The notes: generated by a model not told the origin, from the sequence alone. Shown: positions 7,623-15,013, counted from the stretch's first letter. The stretch: DNA of 16,428 nt from JACTUA01 sp964551875 (GCA_964551875.1 CAZKEV010000044.1:1-16428); one strand, 5' to 3'. Numbers and translations: made by a program.

Positions 7623-7994
7623 TTACCGCGAGGAGACCCAGGCTGAGATGAGGTCCTTCTCCCTCTTGATCATCTTGATCTGGTTCGCCGGTCCGATGAC
7701 CGTGAGCCGGGACTCGGGGCGCTTCCCCACGATCCGGGAGAAGATCCCGGAGAGCCCTTCCGGTCCTTCCCGCGCCGGGTAGGTCTCCATCTCGATGCCC
7801 GTGAACCCGTCCGGCATGATCTCCATCATCGTGATCTCGATGAGCTTGGAGGCCTCTTCGGGAGGGAGGCCCTTCTCGAGGACCACGATGTTCCCCTTCT
7901 TCACATCATCGAGGATGAGCCGGATCTTCTCCATGGGGGTGAGGCGGAGGAGCCTTTCCTCGGAGATGAGGTCGATCTGAATTCCCTGCACCAT
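7623..7994 (-). CDS. arvB: DUF2073 protein of the GTPase operon (OapB/ArvB family), 123 aa
   Basis: A small protein, MVQGIQIDLISEERL..., matching the archaeal DUF2073 family in its start, its helical segment (PMEKIRLILDDVKKGNIVVLEKGL) and its position between the GTPase and the zinc ribbon. No catalytic motif or membrane segment is visible, and its biochemical role is unknown. I place the start at the ATG at 7994-7992, because GGTGAGGG lies 3-10 bases upstream. A GTG at 8003-8001 that overlaps the GTPase stop (GTGA) would add three residues but has no good ribosome binding site. Tight coupling to both neighbours implies one transcript and probably a shared complex or pathway. Confidence 0.82.
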   Translation of the reverse strand: MVQGIQIDLISEERLLRLTPMEKIRLILDDVKKGNIVVLEKGLPPEEASKLIEITMMEIMPDGFTGIEMETYPAREGPEGLSGIFSRIVGKRPESRLTVIGPANQIKMIKREKDLISAWVSSR

Positions 7995-7999
7995 GTCCC

Positions 8000-8641
8000 T
8001 CACCCGAACTTCTCGGTCATGATCTCGTAGAGCTGTTCAACATTCGACCCGTCCAGGCTCGAGATGGGGACCACCGGGTGCTGGGGGAAGGCACTCCGTA
8101 GCCGGTTAGGGGCCGCCTCAGGTAGGTCGATCTTGTTCGCGACGATGATGACCGGGAGCTTCCTCGACTCGATGATCCCGACCATCATGATGTTCACCTG
8201 CATGAAGGGATCGAGGGTCGCGTCGAGCATGTAGATGACCCCGTCGATATCCTCCCGGAGCCAGTGCATCGCCTCGGCAACGCCCTCGGTCGCCTCCCGG
8301 GCCCTCGTCACCGCCTCCTCCTTGGAGAGGCCGAAGTTCATGAACTCCCTATAGTCGATCTTCGTGGTCACGCCGGGCGTATCGACGATATCGATATCCA
8401 CCGAGTCCCCGTTCACCCCCGTGATGGTGATGTTCTCCTTCCGGAGCGCCCGCCGCGTCTCGTGGGGGATCTCGGAGACCGCCCCCATGGCATCCCCCGT
8501 CCAGTCCCTCACGATCCGGTTTGCTAGGGTGGTCTTCCCTGCATTGGGGGGGCCGTAGATCCCGATCCTCGCCCTCCGCTTCTTGAAGAAGATCCGTAAA
8601 AAGTGCGAGAACTTCTTCCTGGTTCTGACAAAGATACTCAT
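8000..8641 (-). CDS. arvA: Small Era-like GTPase (OapA/ArvA family), 213 aa
   Basis: All main G motifs are visible: G1 GPPNAGKT at residues 30-37, G3 DTPG at 87-90, G4 NKID at 169-172 and a G5-like SSLDG near 194-198. A basic, aromatic N-terminal extension (residues 1-24, FSHFLRIFFKKRRA) could touch membrane. The length and motifs fit the archaeal single-domain GTPase that heads the conserved GTPase/DUF2073/zinc-ribbon operon. In haloarchaea the triad was first described beside a replication origin (oapABC). The GTPase was later reported as needed for extracellular vesicle formation (ArvA); I cite both from memory. No Orc1/Cdc6 gene is present in this window. The gene is transcribed from its own promoter and diverges from the CBS operon. 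Confidence 0.88.
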   Translation of the reverse strand: MSIFVRTRKKFSHFLRIFFKKRRARIGIYGPPNAGKTTLANRIVRDWTGDAMGAVSEIPHETRRALRKENITITGVNGDSVDIDIVDTPGVTTKIDYREFMNFGLSKEEAVTRAREATEGVAEAMHWLREDIDGVIYMLDATLDPFMQVNIMMVGIIESRKLPVIIVANKIDLPEAAPNRLRSAFPQHPVVPISSLDGSNVEQLYEIMTEKFG

Positions 8642-8700
8642 GCTATTCCCCCTGATTCTCCCGTGATGGGGATTCTTTATGCTAAATTTCTCCTTTCCAG

Positions 8701-8710
8701 CATATATAAT
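8701..8710 (-). promoter_or_regulatory. TATA box of the GTPase operon
   Basis: Read on the minus strand, 8710-8701 is ATTATATATG, a strong archaeal TATA box. It lies ~60 bases before the GTPase ATG, so a leader of about 35-40 bases is expected. A G-rich stretch (CAGGGGGAA) just before the ATG can act as a ribosome binding site. Confidence 0.6.
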
Positions 8711-8746
8711 CCTACGTGCGCTCCCTCCTTTTTTTCCACCCGGCTG

Positions 8747-8775
8747 CTCCGTATTGCCCCGGTTTTTCTACGGAG
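8747..8775. promoter_or_regulatory. Candidate operator: 7-bp inverted repeat next to the CBS operon promoter
   Basis: CTCCGTA (8747-8753) and TACGGAG (8769-8775) are perfect inverted copies separated by 15 bases. Half-site centres are 22 bp apart, about two helical turns, as expected for a dimeric regulator. The downstream half lies ~10 bases before the CBS TATA box and the upstream half ~36 bases from the GTPase TATA box, so either or both promoters could be affected. The regulator is unknown. Confidence 0.35.
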
Positions 8776-8785
8776 AGAAGAATTC

Positions 8786-8794
8786 TTTTATACT
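8786..8794 (+). promoter_or_regulatory. TATA box of the CBS-domain operon
   Basis: TTTTATACT lies 70 bases before the first CBS gene's ATG (8864). Transcription should begin near 8816-8820, giving a leader of ~45 bases. The leader shows only a weak ribosome binding site (TAGGGTAG). Confidence 0.55.
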
Positions 8795-8863
8795 GCCTTC
8801 ACCTAGTAAGAGTGAAACTCCACAAAACCAACGAACCACAATTCAATTTCTAGGGTAGTATCT

Positions 8864-9427
8864 ATGTCCCAGAAAAGGCCAACCATCCAGTTCGAGACTC
8901 GCGTCCCCCTCCGTGAGGTGATGCGATACCCCCCCACCACCATCGACTCAGATAGAACGGTGGCAAACGCGTCCCTTGCCATGTGCCGCGACAAGGTGGG
9001 GAGCTGTATCGTCCTCGAGAACAACTTCCCCATCGGGATCATCACCGAAGAGGATATCAACTGCAAGGTTGTGGCCAGGGACAGGAAGCCCTCGGATGTC
9101 TATGTCAAGGATGCCATGTCCTCCCCCCTCATCACCATCAGCGCCGGGAAGTCGGTCGGGGATGCAGCGAAGATGATGGTTGCGCACAAGGTTCGCCGGC
9201 TCCCCGTTGTCGAGGGGCAGAAGGTCGTGGGGATCGTCACCGTACGGGATATCCTCTCTGTGGCGAGCGCAATGGAGGAGATCCTCGCAGAGCTCATCGA
9301 TGTGAACCGGGAGGAAGTCCTCGAGATGGGGGTCTGCGACCGGTGCGGCACCATGTCCGACGAACTCCGCCGGAGCGACAACATGATGCTCTGCCCTGGC
9401 TGCAGGACTGAGGATCTCCTCGTATGA
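8864..9427 (+). CDS. CBS-domain pair with C-terminal zinc ribbon, 187 aa (CBS operon gene 1)
   Basis: Two CBS domains (residues ~16-70 and ~81-138) form one Bateman module. Both carry the ligand-site signature GIIT/GIVT followed by D (GIITEEDI, GIVTVRDI), which in this family commonly contacts the ribose of adenine nucleotides or S-adenosyl compounds. A linker (~139-155) leads to a C-terminal zinc ribbon with C158, C161, C177 and C180. The zinc ribbon is the only non-CBS domain in the five-gene operon, so it is the best candidate for the output, through nucleic acid or protein binding. It overlaps gene 2 by four bases (ATGA at 9424-9427), implying translational coupling. The ligand cannot be deduced from sequence alone. 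Confidence 0.88.
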   Translation: MSQKRPTIQFETRVPLREVMRYPPTTIDSDRTVANASLAMCRDKVGSCIVLENNFPIGIITEEDINCKVVARDRKPSDVYVKDAMSSPLITISAGKSVGDAAKMMVAHKVRRLPVVEGQKVVGIVTVRDILSVASAMEEILAELIDVNREEVLEMGVCDRCGTMSDELRRSDNMMLCPGCRTEDLLV

Positions 9428-10182
9428 AAACCGCCGAGAGCGTCATGGTGAAGGTGCCGGTCCTCTCCCTCACCGACCACATCACCCGGGCACGCCAGAT
9501 CCTCCGCGACGACGTCTACCGCGAGGTCTATGTCCAGGACGAGAAGAAGCACCTCGCCGGCTACGTGGACATCACCGATGCCCTCCGGATCACCGACACC
9601 CGCTCCAACGTGACGGTGGAGGGGTTTCTCAAGGACGCGGTCAGCGTCTCACCCGGTGATACCCTGGAGAAGGTTGCGGTCGTTATCCGGGACTCCGCGA
9701 CCGACAGTGCGGCGGTTGTAAACGGGCAGCGCACCATCCTGGGCGCAGTCCTCCTCTCCGAGATATTCCCCATCCTCATCACCCGCCACGAGCTCAAGGG
9801 GTGTGTAGGGGACTGGATGAGCCGCGACGTGGTGACCGCTGTCGCCCATGAGCCCATCCAGAAGGTGTACACCCTCATCACGGAGAGCGGTTTCACCGCT
9901 TTTCCCGTTGTCTCGAAGAAGCGGCTCGTGGGGATCGTCTCCCGCCATGACCTCCTCGCGGCCGGGAGGATGAGGAAGGCCCTCGACAATACGGCCCACG
10001 TGGAGGTGGAGTCGGTGATGACGAAGGAGGTCATCATCGTCACCCCGGAAACAACCACAGCGGATGCTGCGAATCTCCTCGTCAAGCACGACATCAGCAG
10101 GATGCCCGTCGTCGATGACGGCAGGATAGTGGGGATCATCGACCGGCACGATGTGCTGAAGGGTCTTGTTTTTAAACCGTGA
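9424..10182 (+). CDS. Four-CBS-domain protein, 252 aa (CBS operon gene 2)
   Basis: Four CBS domains can be traced at ~1-58, 64-118, 127-180 and 194-248, making two Bateman modules and nothing else. The last two show the usual pattern (GIVSRHDLL, GIIDRHDVL). The first two are degenerate at the ligand-site signature (GYVDITDAL, GAVLLSEIF), so the N-terminal module may not bind a nucleotide in the usual way. It starts within the stop of gene 1 (ATGA), indicating coupled translation. No membrane segment or catalytic domain is present. A regulatory or scaffold subunit is likely; its partner is unknown. Confidence 0.88.
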   Translation: MKTAESVMVKVPVLSLTDHITRARQILRDDVYREVYVQDEKKHLAGYVDITDALRITDTRSNVTVEGFLKDAVSVSPGDTLEKVAVVIRDSATDSAAVVNGQRTILGAVLLSEIFPILITRHELKGCVGDWMSRDVVTAVAHEPIQKVYTLITESGFTAFPVVSKKRLVGIVSRHDLLAAGRMRKALDNTAHVEVESVMTKEVIIVTPETTTADAANLLVKHDISRMPVVDDGRIVGIIDRHDVLKGLVFKP

Positions 10183-10203
10183 CCACATAAGAGGTGAGGG
10201 ATC

Positions 10204-11145
10204 ATGAACCGGAATAACAGGATCAATAAACAGGGGGATCGGCTGCTGAAGATGCCGGGCAAGTTCGACCGGGGGCCTGTCAACTTCGAGTCCCGGATCG
10301 CCGCCCGCGAGGGGGAGATCATGGCAATCGCGAGCAAAGAAGTGGTCTCGGTCCCCCCCACCATCACCATCATCGGTGCAATCGAGAAGATGACCGTCTG
10401 CGGCTTCCGGAGGCTCCCTGTCACCGATGCCGGCACCCACCGGCTGCGGGGGATCGTGACCGCAGGGGACATCATCGACATGATGGGCGGCGGGAACAAG
10501 TTCAACCTTGTCAGGAAGAAGCATGCAGGGAACCTGCTCGCGGCCATCAACGAGAGCGTCCGCGAGATCATGACCGAGAAGGTGCTCACGATCGGGAACG
10601 ATGCGAAGATTGCAGACGCCGCCTCTCTCATCGTCGAGAAGAGGATGGGGGGGCTGCCCATCGTGGATAACGAGGGGGTTCTCGTCGGGATCGTCACCGA
10701 ATGGGACGTGATGAAGGTGCTCTCGTCTGAAAAAAGCCAGGGCCTCGTGGAGGAGATCATGTCCACCTCCCTCAAGGTGACCGGGCCCGAGACCCCTATC
10801 GGCGAGGCCACGAAAGAGATGATCACCCACCACTTCAGGAGGCTCCCGGTGGTGAAGGACGATGTCCTCTACGGGATCATCACGGCCACCGATATCATGA
10901 AATACCTCGGGACAGGCCAGGTCTTCCAGCGCATGGTTACCGGTAACGTGGCCGAGGTGATGGCGCTCCCGGTCCGGACCCTGGTCTCGGGGAACCTCCA
11001 CACCATCGACCCGAAGAAGAACATCAACGAGGCGGCCCGGGAGATGCTCGCCCGGAATGTCGGGGCACTGCCGGTGATCGAGGACGCGAAGCTCGTGGGG
11101 CTCGTCACCGAGTTCGACCTCGTGAAAGCCTTTGCCCGGAGGTAA
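10204..11145 (+). CDS. Four-CBS-domain protein, 313 aa (CBS operon gene 3)
   Basis: An excellent ribosome binding site (GAGGTGAGGG) precedes the ATG by three bases and fixes this start. A basic N-terminal extension of ~35 residues (MNRNNRINKQGDRLLKMPGKF) precedes four CBS domains at ~36-95, 118-173, 181-236 and 250-311. All four keep the ligand-site signature: GIVTAGD, GIVTEWD, GIITATD and GLVTEFD. This makes it the most canonical nucleotide-sensor candidate of the operon. It is separated by 21 bases from gene 2 and by 3 bases from gene 4. The ligand (AMP, ADP, ATP or an S-adenosyl compound are the usual ones) is inference from the family. Confidence 0.9.
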   Translation: MNRNNRINKQGDRLLKMPGKFDRGPVNFESRIAAREGEIMAIASKEVVSVPPTITIIGAIEKMTVCGFRRLPVTDAGTHRLRGIVTAGDIIDMMGGGNKFNLVRKKHAGNLLAAINESVREIMTEKVLTIGNDAKIADAASLIVEKRMGGLPIVDNEGVLVGIVTEWDVMKVLSSEKSQGLVEEIMSTSLKVTGPETPIGEATKEMITHHFRRLPVVKDDVLYGIITATDIMKYLGTGQVFQRMVTGNVAEVMALPVRTLVSGNLHTIDPKKNINEAAREMLARNVGALPVIEDAKLVGLVTEFDLVKAFARR

Positions 11146-11148
11146 GGG

Positions 11149-11991
11149 ATGATCGCATCTGACATCATGTCATCGCCCGTCTACGTGGTGGGCCTCCAGG
11201 AGAATGTAGCCCATGCCCGCCACCTCATGCTCTCCCACAAGATCTCACGCCTTCCCATCCTTGACGGGGAGAAACTCGTGGGCATAATCACCAAGAAGGA
11301 CATCGCCTACCGGCTCAGGCAGTCGGATCCCATCTGGAGGCGCCGGCCCATCGACAGGATCCCGGTCCATGTCCTCATGGTCCCTGACCCGGTCTCGGTC
11401 ACCCCGGGCACGAGCGTGCAGGACATCGCGGCCCTCATGATGGCCCGGGACTTCTCAGGGCTCCCTGTCCTCGACGGGAGGAAGCTCGTGGGCATGGTCA
11501 CGAAGACCGATCTCCTTCGCTCGGCCTCGGTGAACAGCCTCACCCTCAAAGCCGGCGACCTCATGGGAGAGGCCACTACCGTGAACCGCTACCACTCCCT
11601 CGACCATGTGATCAACCTCATGAGCGAGCGGAATGAACCCCTCGTGGTGGTGAACACCGACGGCACCCTTGCCGGGATCATCACCGAGAGCAACCTCGCA
11701 TTCTACAGCTATTCTACCGATTCCAGCAAAGGACTCCCGGAGAAGGACGTGAAGATGCTGCGGAAGGGGGAGTCCGGCGGGAGGAAACGGCTCAGGTACG
11801 TCATGGAGGTCCATGCGGTTGCCGAGGACATCATGACCCGCCCGGTCATCACCATCGGGAAGGAGGACCCGGTCACCGTTGCGGTCGCACTGATGCAGGA
11901 GAACGGGATCAATTCGGTGGTAGTGATGGACGGGACAAACCTCGCAGGAATCGTGAACAGGGACAACATCATCCGGGAGGTGGCAAAATGA
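11149..11991 (+). CDS. Four-CBS-domain protein, 280 aa (CBS operon gene 4)
   Basis: GGAGGT at the end of gene 3 (11138-11143) serves as ribosome binding site. CBS domains lie at ~1-57, 73-126, 132-187 and 223-278. A basic, charged linker at ~188-222 (KMLRKGESGGRKRLRY) separates the last domain from the others. Domains 1 and 2 keep the signature (GIITKKD, GMVTKTD). Domains 3 and 4 have Asn in place of the Asp (GIITESN, GIVNRDN), which predicts altered or lost ligand binding in the C-terminal half. It overlaps gene 5 by four bases. It has no effector domain. Confidence 0.9.
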   Translation: MIASDIMSSPVYVVGLQENVAHARHLMLSHKISRLPILDGEKLVGIITKKDIAYRLRQSDPIWRRRPIDRIPVHVLMVPDPVSVTPGTSVQDIAALMMARDFSGLPVLDGRKLVGMVTKTDLLRSASVNSLTLKAGDLMGEATTVNRYHSLDHVINLMSERNEPLVVVNTDGTLAGIITESNLAFYSYSTDSSKGLPEKDVKMLRKGESGGRKRLRYVMEVHAVAEDIMTRPVITIGKEDPVTVAVALMQENGINSVVVMDGTNLAGIVNRDNIIREVAK

Positions 11992-12752
11992 ACGTACGAG
12001 CCGTGATGGCAAAGCCTGCATCGATCGCGAAGTCTGCATTCATCACCGAGGCCCTCGAGAAGATGCTCGCCGGGGGAGTGGATCCCCTCATCGTCACGAA
12101 TAACGGTGAGGTCATCGGGACCATCTCGAGGAGGTCCATCGCCGAGATCATGGGGGCCAAGAAGAATGCCCAGATCTCCCCTACCAAGATTCATGTCGCC
12201 AACCATGTGAAGGATAACTTCACGAGCGTGTACCCCGACCAGTCGATCGAGATCCTGGTACCCCTCCTCCAGGCCTCCAAGGTCGTCGTGGTGCTCGATG
12301 CAAACCACCGCCTCATCGGGCAGGTCGGGTACGGGGACCTCCTCCGGGTGATGAAGCCCGCGGTGCCCATCGAGCGGCTCATGGAGAAGGCCTACACCAT
12401 CCAGGCGGACGAGCGGGTCGTCCACCTGAGGAGGAGGATGCTCGACGACAGCATCACCCGGTTCGTCGTCACGGCGAACGGGTCCATCGTGGGGATCGTC
12501 ACCGAGACGGACGTAGCCACCTCCCTCCGCAGCTTCCGGGAGATGGTGGAGACGAAGCACCAGGATGCACGGATCAGGAACCTCATCGTGAGCGACATCA
12601 TGTCCGCCCCCGTGATCGCGGCCGAGAAGACCGTTCCCGTAACCGATGCCGTGGACCTGATGCTCGGGAAGGGCATCTCGGCCCTCCCCATCACCGAGTC
12701 GGGCCAGCTCGCCGGCCTGCTCACCCTGGAGTCCCTGGTGAGGGCGCTGTAA
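11988..12752 (+). CDS. Four-CBS-domain protein, 254 aa (CBS operon gene 5)
   Basis: The start overlaps the gene 4 stop (ATGA) and is preceded by GGAGGTGG. Four CBS domains are visible at ~1-54, 68-121, 127-180 and 200-253. Only the third keeps the full signature (GIVTETD). The others read GTISRRS, GQVGYGD and GLLTLES, so most sites are degenerate. This most diverged member closes the operon. A structural or partner-binding role in a larger CBS assembly is plausible but unproven. The next gene starts 31 bases downstream and differs strongly in base composition. Confidence 0.88.
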   Translation: MNVRAVMAKPASIAKSAFITEALEKMLAGGVDPLIVTNNGEVIGTISRRSIAEIMGAKKNAQISPTKIHVANHVKDNFTSVYPDQSIEILVPLLQASKVVVVLDANHRLIGQVGYGDLLRVMKPAVPIERLMEKAYTIQADERVVHLRRRMLDDSITRFVVTANGSIVGIVTETDVATSLRSFREMVETKHQDARIRNLIVSDIMSAPVIAAEKTVPVTDAVDLMLGKGISALPITESGQLAGLLTLESLVRAL

Positions 12753-12783
12753 ACTGTCATGGTGGACATTCCTGCTTGTAACT

Positions 12784-13572
12784 ATGAACTCCATCCCATT
12801 TTCTTTAATTGCCTTATTCCTGCTCGGTGCCGGCATTATGATGTTTACTGGTTGCACGAGTACCCCGGCGACTATCACCGATGTAATTACCAACTATCAA
12901 TCTCGCATCAGTTCTATTGACGATTACTCGATGTCGGTGAGGCAAACGGCTTCTTGGGGGGAAAAGGATATCGATATTCTCTATAAACAACCTTACCAAT
13001 ACCTGTTAAAACACCGTTCTGAACAGACCGGTCGGACATGGACCCAAGCCATTCATAGTCTCACATATACAGATTACGACCCAGAAGCACGGACCGTCGA
13101 CCTCCTCGTGATATCCGACCCAGAGAGATGTTTTCCCCCGATTCAGGACCTTAATCGGCTTGCCCTTCCGGTACTGTTTTCTGGAAATTATAATCTGTCC
13201 GATCTGGAATCGGGAATGATAAATGGTCGTATGGCGTACAGGATTGATGCTGTATATACCGGATATGGAGATCGTCTCGGCGTAGGTAGAGGTGGTACCA
13301 TCAGGCTTTGGATCGACAAAGAGTTCTGGTTAGTGACGAGGATCCAGGCCTTTAACGCCTCGGGAAATTGGATAACGACCTTTGAGGTGAAAAATCTCAC
13401 GGTCAACACAGGAATTCCCGATACCGCCTTCATCGTTACTTACCCGGCGGGTACGAAAAAAGTGCATCCATACCCTTTTTGCCCGTTTTCTACTGGGGCA
13501 TCAACCATTGACCCAAACATGCCGATCATTGATCAAGGACTTACCGAAGTGGTCTACGGGTCCCCACGATGA
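12784..13572 (+). CDS. LolA-like lipoprotein, 262 aa
   Basis: The N-terminus has a hydrophobic signal followed by a lipobox-like FTGC with C24 as the lipidation site, so the protein is probably anchored outside the cytoplasmic membrane. The mature part resembles the LolA-like/COG2834 fold: 'IDDYSMSVRQTASWGEKDIDILYKQPYQYLLKH' for the first strands and 'IRLWIDKEFWLVTRIQAFNASGNWITTFEVKNLTVNTGIPDTAFIV' for the typical C-terminal strands. In archaea such proteins are not linked to an outer membrane, and the substrate is unknown. No clear promoter or ribosome binding site is visible in the 31 bases before the ATG, so it may be read through from the CBS operon. Its DNA is clearly richer in A+T than its neighbours, suggesting acquisition by transfer. 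Confidence 0.78.
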   Translation: MNSIPFSLIALFLLGAGIMMFTGCTSTPATITDVITNYQSRISSIDDYSMSVRQTASWGEKDIDILYKQPYQYLLKHRSEQTGRTWTQAIHSLTYTDYDPEARTVDLLVISDPERCFPPIQDLNRLALPVLFSGNYNLSDLESGMINGRMAYRIDAVYTGYGDRLGVGRGGTIRLWIDKEFWLVTRIQAFNASGNWITTFEVKNLTVNTGIPDTAFIVTYPAGTKKVHPYPFCPFSTGASTIDPNMPIIDQGLTEVVYGSPR

Positions 13573-13585
13573 AATCGCAACCTTC

Positions 13586-13600
13586 ATAAATATAAATATA
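13586..13600 (+). promoter_or_regulatory. A/T-rich promoter of the OFA transporter gene
   Basis: ATAAATATAAATATA contains overlapping TATA-like matches ~55-65 bases before the ATG. A small perfect hairpin, GGGATC-CCC-GATCCC (13622-13636), would lie at or near the 5' end of the transcript. GGTGAT at 13645-13650 serves as ribosome binding site for the ATG at 13654. Confidence 0.55.
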
Positions 13601-13653
13601 CATTATTAATCATGTAAAATAGGGATCCCCGATCCCTCGTCTCTGGTGATCTC

Positions 13654-14907
13654 ATGAAAGTCTTCGGAATGGAAGCGGAGAGAGGGAGGTGGATGCTCGT
13701 CCTCCTGGGGATGGTCATCAACCTCTGCCTCGGGAGTATCTACTCCTGGTCCGTCTTTGTGACACCCCTCACGAATTACTTTGTCAAGGACCTCGGCCAG
13801 AACGTGACCGCGAACGACGTGCTCCTGCCGTTCTCGGTCTTCCTCGCGTTCTTCGCGATCGCGATGCCCCTGACGGGACGATTCATCGAGTCCCACGGGC
13901 CGAGGAAGGTCACCATCGCCGGCGGGATCCTCACCGGCCTCGGCTGGCTCCTCGCGTCCACCGTCACCTCGGTGCCGATGCTCTACCTCGTGTACGGGGT
14001 CGTCGGCGGGGTCGGGGTCGGGGTCGCGTACGGCGTCCCCGTCGCCGTCGCCGCCCGCTGGTTCCCTGACCGGAGGGGGCTCGCCGTCGGCCTCGCCCTC
14101 CTCGGCTTCGGGTTCTCGGCCTTCTTCACGGCGAATGTCGCGGGCTTCCTCATCGGGGCGTATGGCGTGATGACGACTTTCCGGATCTTCGGGATCACGT
14201 TCCTCGTCCTGATCAGCCTCCTCGCCCTGCCGCTCACCTTCCCGCCCAAGGACTGGAAGCCTGCCGGATGGAGTCCCCCTGCCCCGAAACCCGGCGAGGC
14301 CGTCTGCGAGATGAACCGGGGCCAGATGGTCAGGACGACCGCCTTCTACGGTCTCTGGGTCTGCTACTTCATCGGATGCCTCGCCGGCCTCATGGCCATC
14401 GGGATCGCAAAACCGGTGGGAACCGAGGTGGTGCATATCGACTCGGCCCTCGCGACGATGCTTGTCGGGTTCTTTGCCATCTTCAACGGCGGGGGACGGC
14501 CGGTCTTCGGGAGCCTCACCGACCGGCTGAACCCAAGGAACACCGCGCTCATCTCCTTCGTGCTGATCGCCCTCGGATCGCTCCTCATGTGGCAGGCGCC
14601 AATGGTTCCCGTCTACATCATCGCCTTCGCCATCCTCTGGGGATGCCTCGGGGGCTGGCTTGCCATCGCGCCGACGGCAACGGCCACCTACTTCGGCACC
14701 TGCGACTACCCGCGGTGCTACGGCGTGGTCTTCCTTGCCTACGGTGCAGGAGCGATCGCCGGGCCCCAGCTCGCGGGCTTCATCCGGACGTCCACCGGAT
14801 CCTACATCGGGGTCTTCCCCTACGTCGCGGTCCTTGCCGCGATCGGCTTCCTCGTCGCGCTCGCCCTCGTGAAGCCCCCGAAGGTGACGGGGAAGCAGGC
14901 CCAATAA
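13654..14907 (+). CDS. OFA-family MFS transporter (oxalate/formate antiporter-like), 417 aa
   Basis: A 12-helix major facilitator protein. The first helix region (GMVINLCLGSIYSWSVFVTPL) is typical of the OFA family. The loop after helix 2 carries the MFS motif A form TGRFIESHGPRK (~74-85), and the second half carries the related GSLTDRLNPRN. Glycine-rich helix 4 (VYGVVGGVGVGVAYGVPVAVAARWFPDRRGLAVG) is also characteristic. The length fits the family (~400-430). Members move small carboxylates such as oxalate, formate or other monocarboxylates. In a hydrogenotrophic methanogen, formate or acetate are possible substrates, but the sequence does not decide. It has its own promoter. An alternative start at 13669 is possible, but GGTGAT favours 13654. 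Confidence 0.88.
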   Translation: MKVFGMEAERGRWMLVLLGMVINLCLGSIYSWSVFVTPLTNYFVKDLGQNVTANDVLLPFSVFLAFFAIAMPLTGRFIESHGPRKVTIAGGILTGLGWLLASTVTSVPMLYLVYGVVGGVGVGVAYGVPVAVAARWFPDRRGLAVGLALLGFGFSAFFTANVAGFLIGAYGVMTTFRIFGITFLVLISLLALPLTFPPKDWKPAGWSPPAPKPGEAVCEMNRGQMVRTTAFYGLWVCYFIGCLAGLMAIGIAKPVGTEVVHIDSALATMLVGFFAIFNGGGRPVFGSLTDRLNPRNTALISFVLIALGSLLMWQAPMVPVYIIAFAILWGCLGGWLAIAPTATATYFGTCDYPRCYGVVFLAYGAGAIAGPQLAGFIRTSTGSYIGVFPYVAVLAAIGFLVALALVKPPKVTGKQAQ

Positions 14908-14977
14908 GGATCTCCCCGCGAACGACTGGGTGCATGGGCCCGGGAACCCCCCTCCCGTGCCCGGATCTCCCCCATTC

Positions 14978-14986
14978 TTTTTATCC
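14978..14986 (+). promoter_or_regulatory. TATA-like element of the deoxyhypusine synthase gene
   Basis: TTTTTATCC lies ~30 bases before the ATG at 15014, predicting a very short leader. The same T-run follows a C/G-rich segment (CGGGA/TCCCG inverted repeat, ~14941-14957) after the transporter gene. It may therefore also help end the upstream transcript. Confidence 0.45.
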
Positions 14987-15013
14987 TTGCGCGGCAACGA
15001 TGAGAGAGGACGT

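Noticed and set aside
8642..8863. Replication origin next to the oapABC-type operon
   Set aside because: No Orc1/Cdc6 gene and no repeated origin-recognition-box-like motifs are visible; only promoters and one inverted repeat.
9561..11001. Two long antisense frames (421 and 450 codons) opposite CBS genes 2 and 3
   Set aside because: Shadows of the repeated CBS coding sequence; no recognisable domain and no ribosome binding site.
14930..15013. Upstream start for deoxyhypusine synthase
   Set aside because: It adds a Pro/Gly-rich segment encoded before the TATA-like element; homologues begin near the 15014 start.
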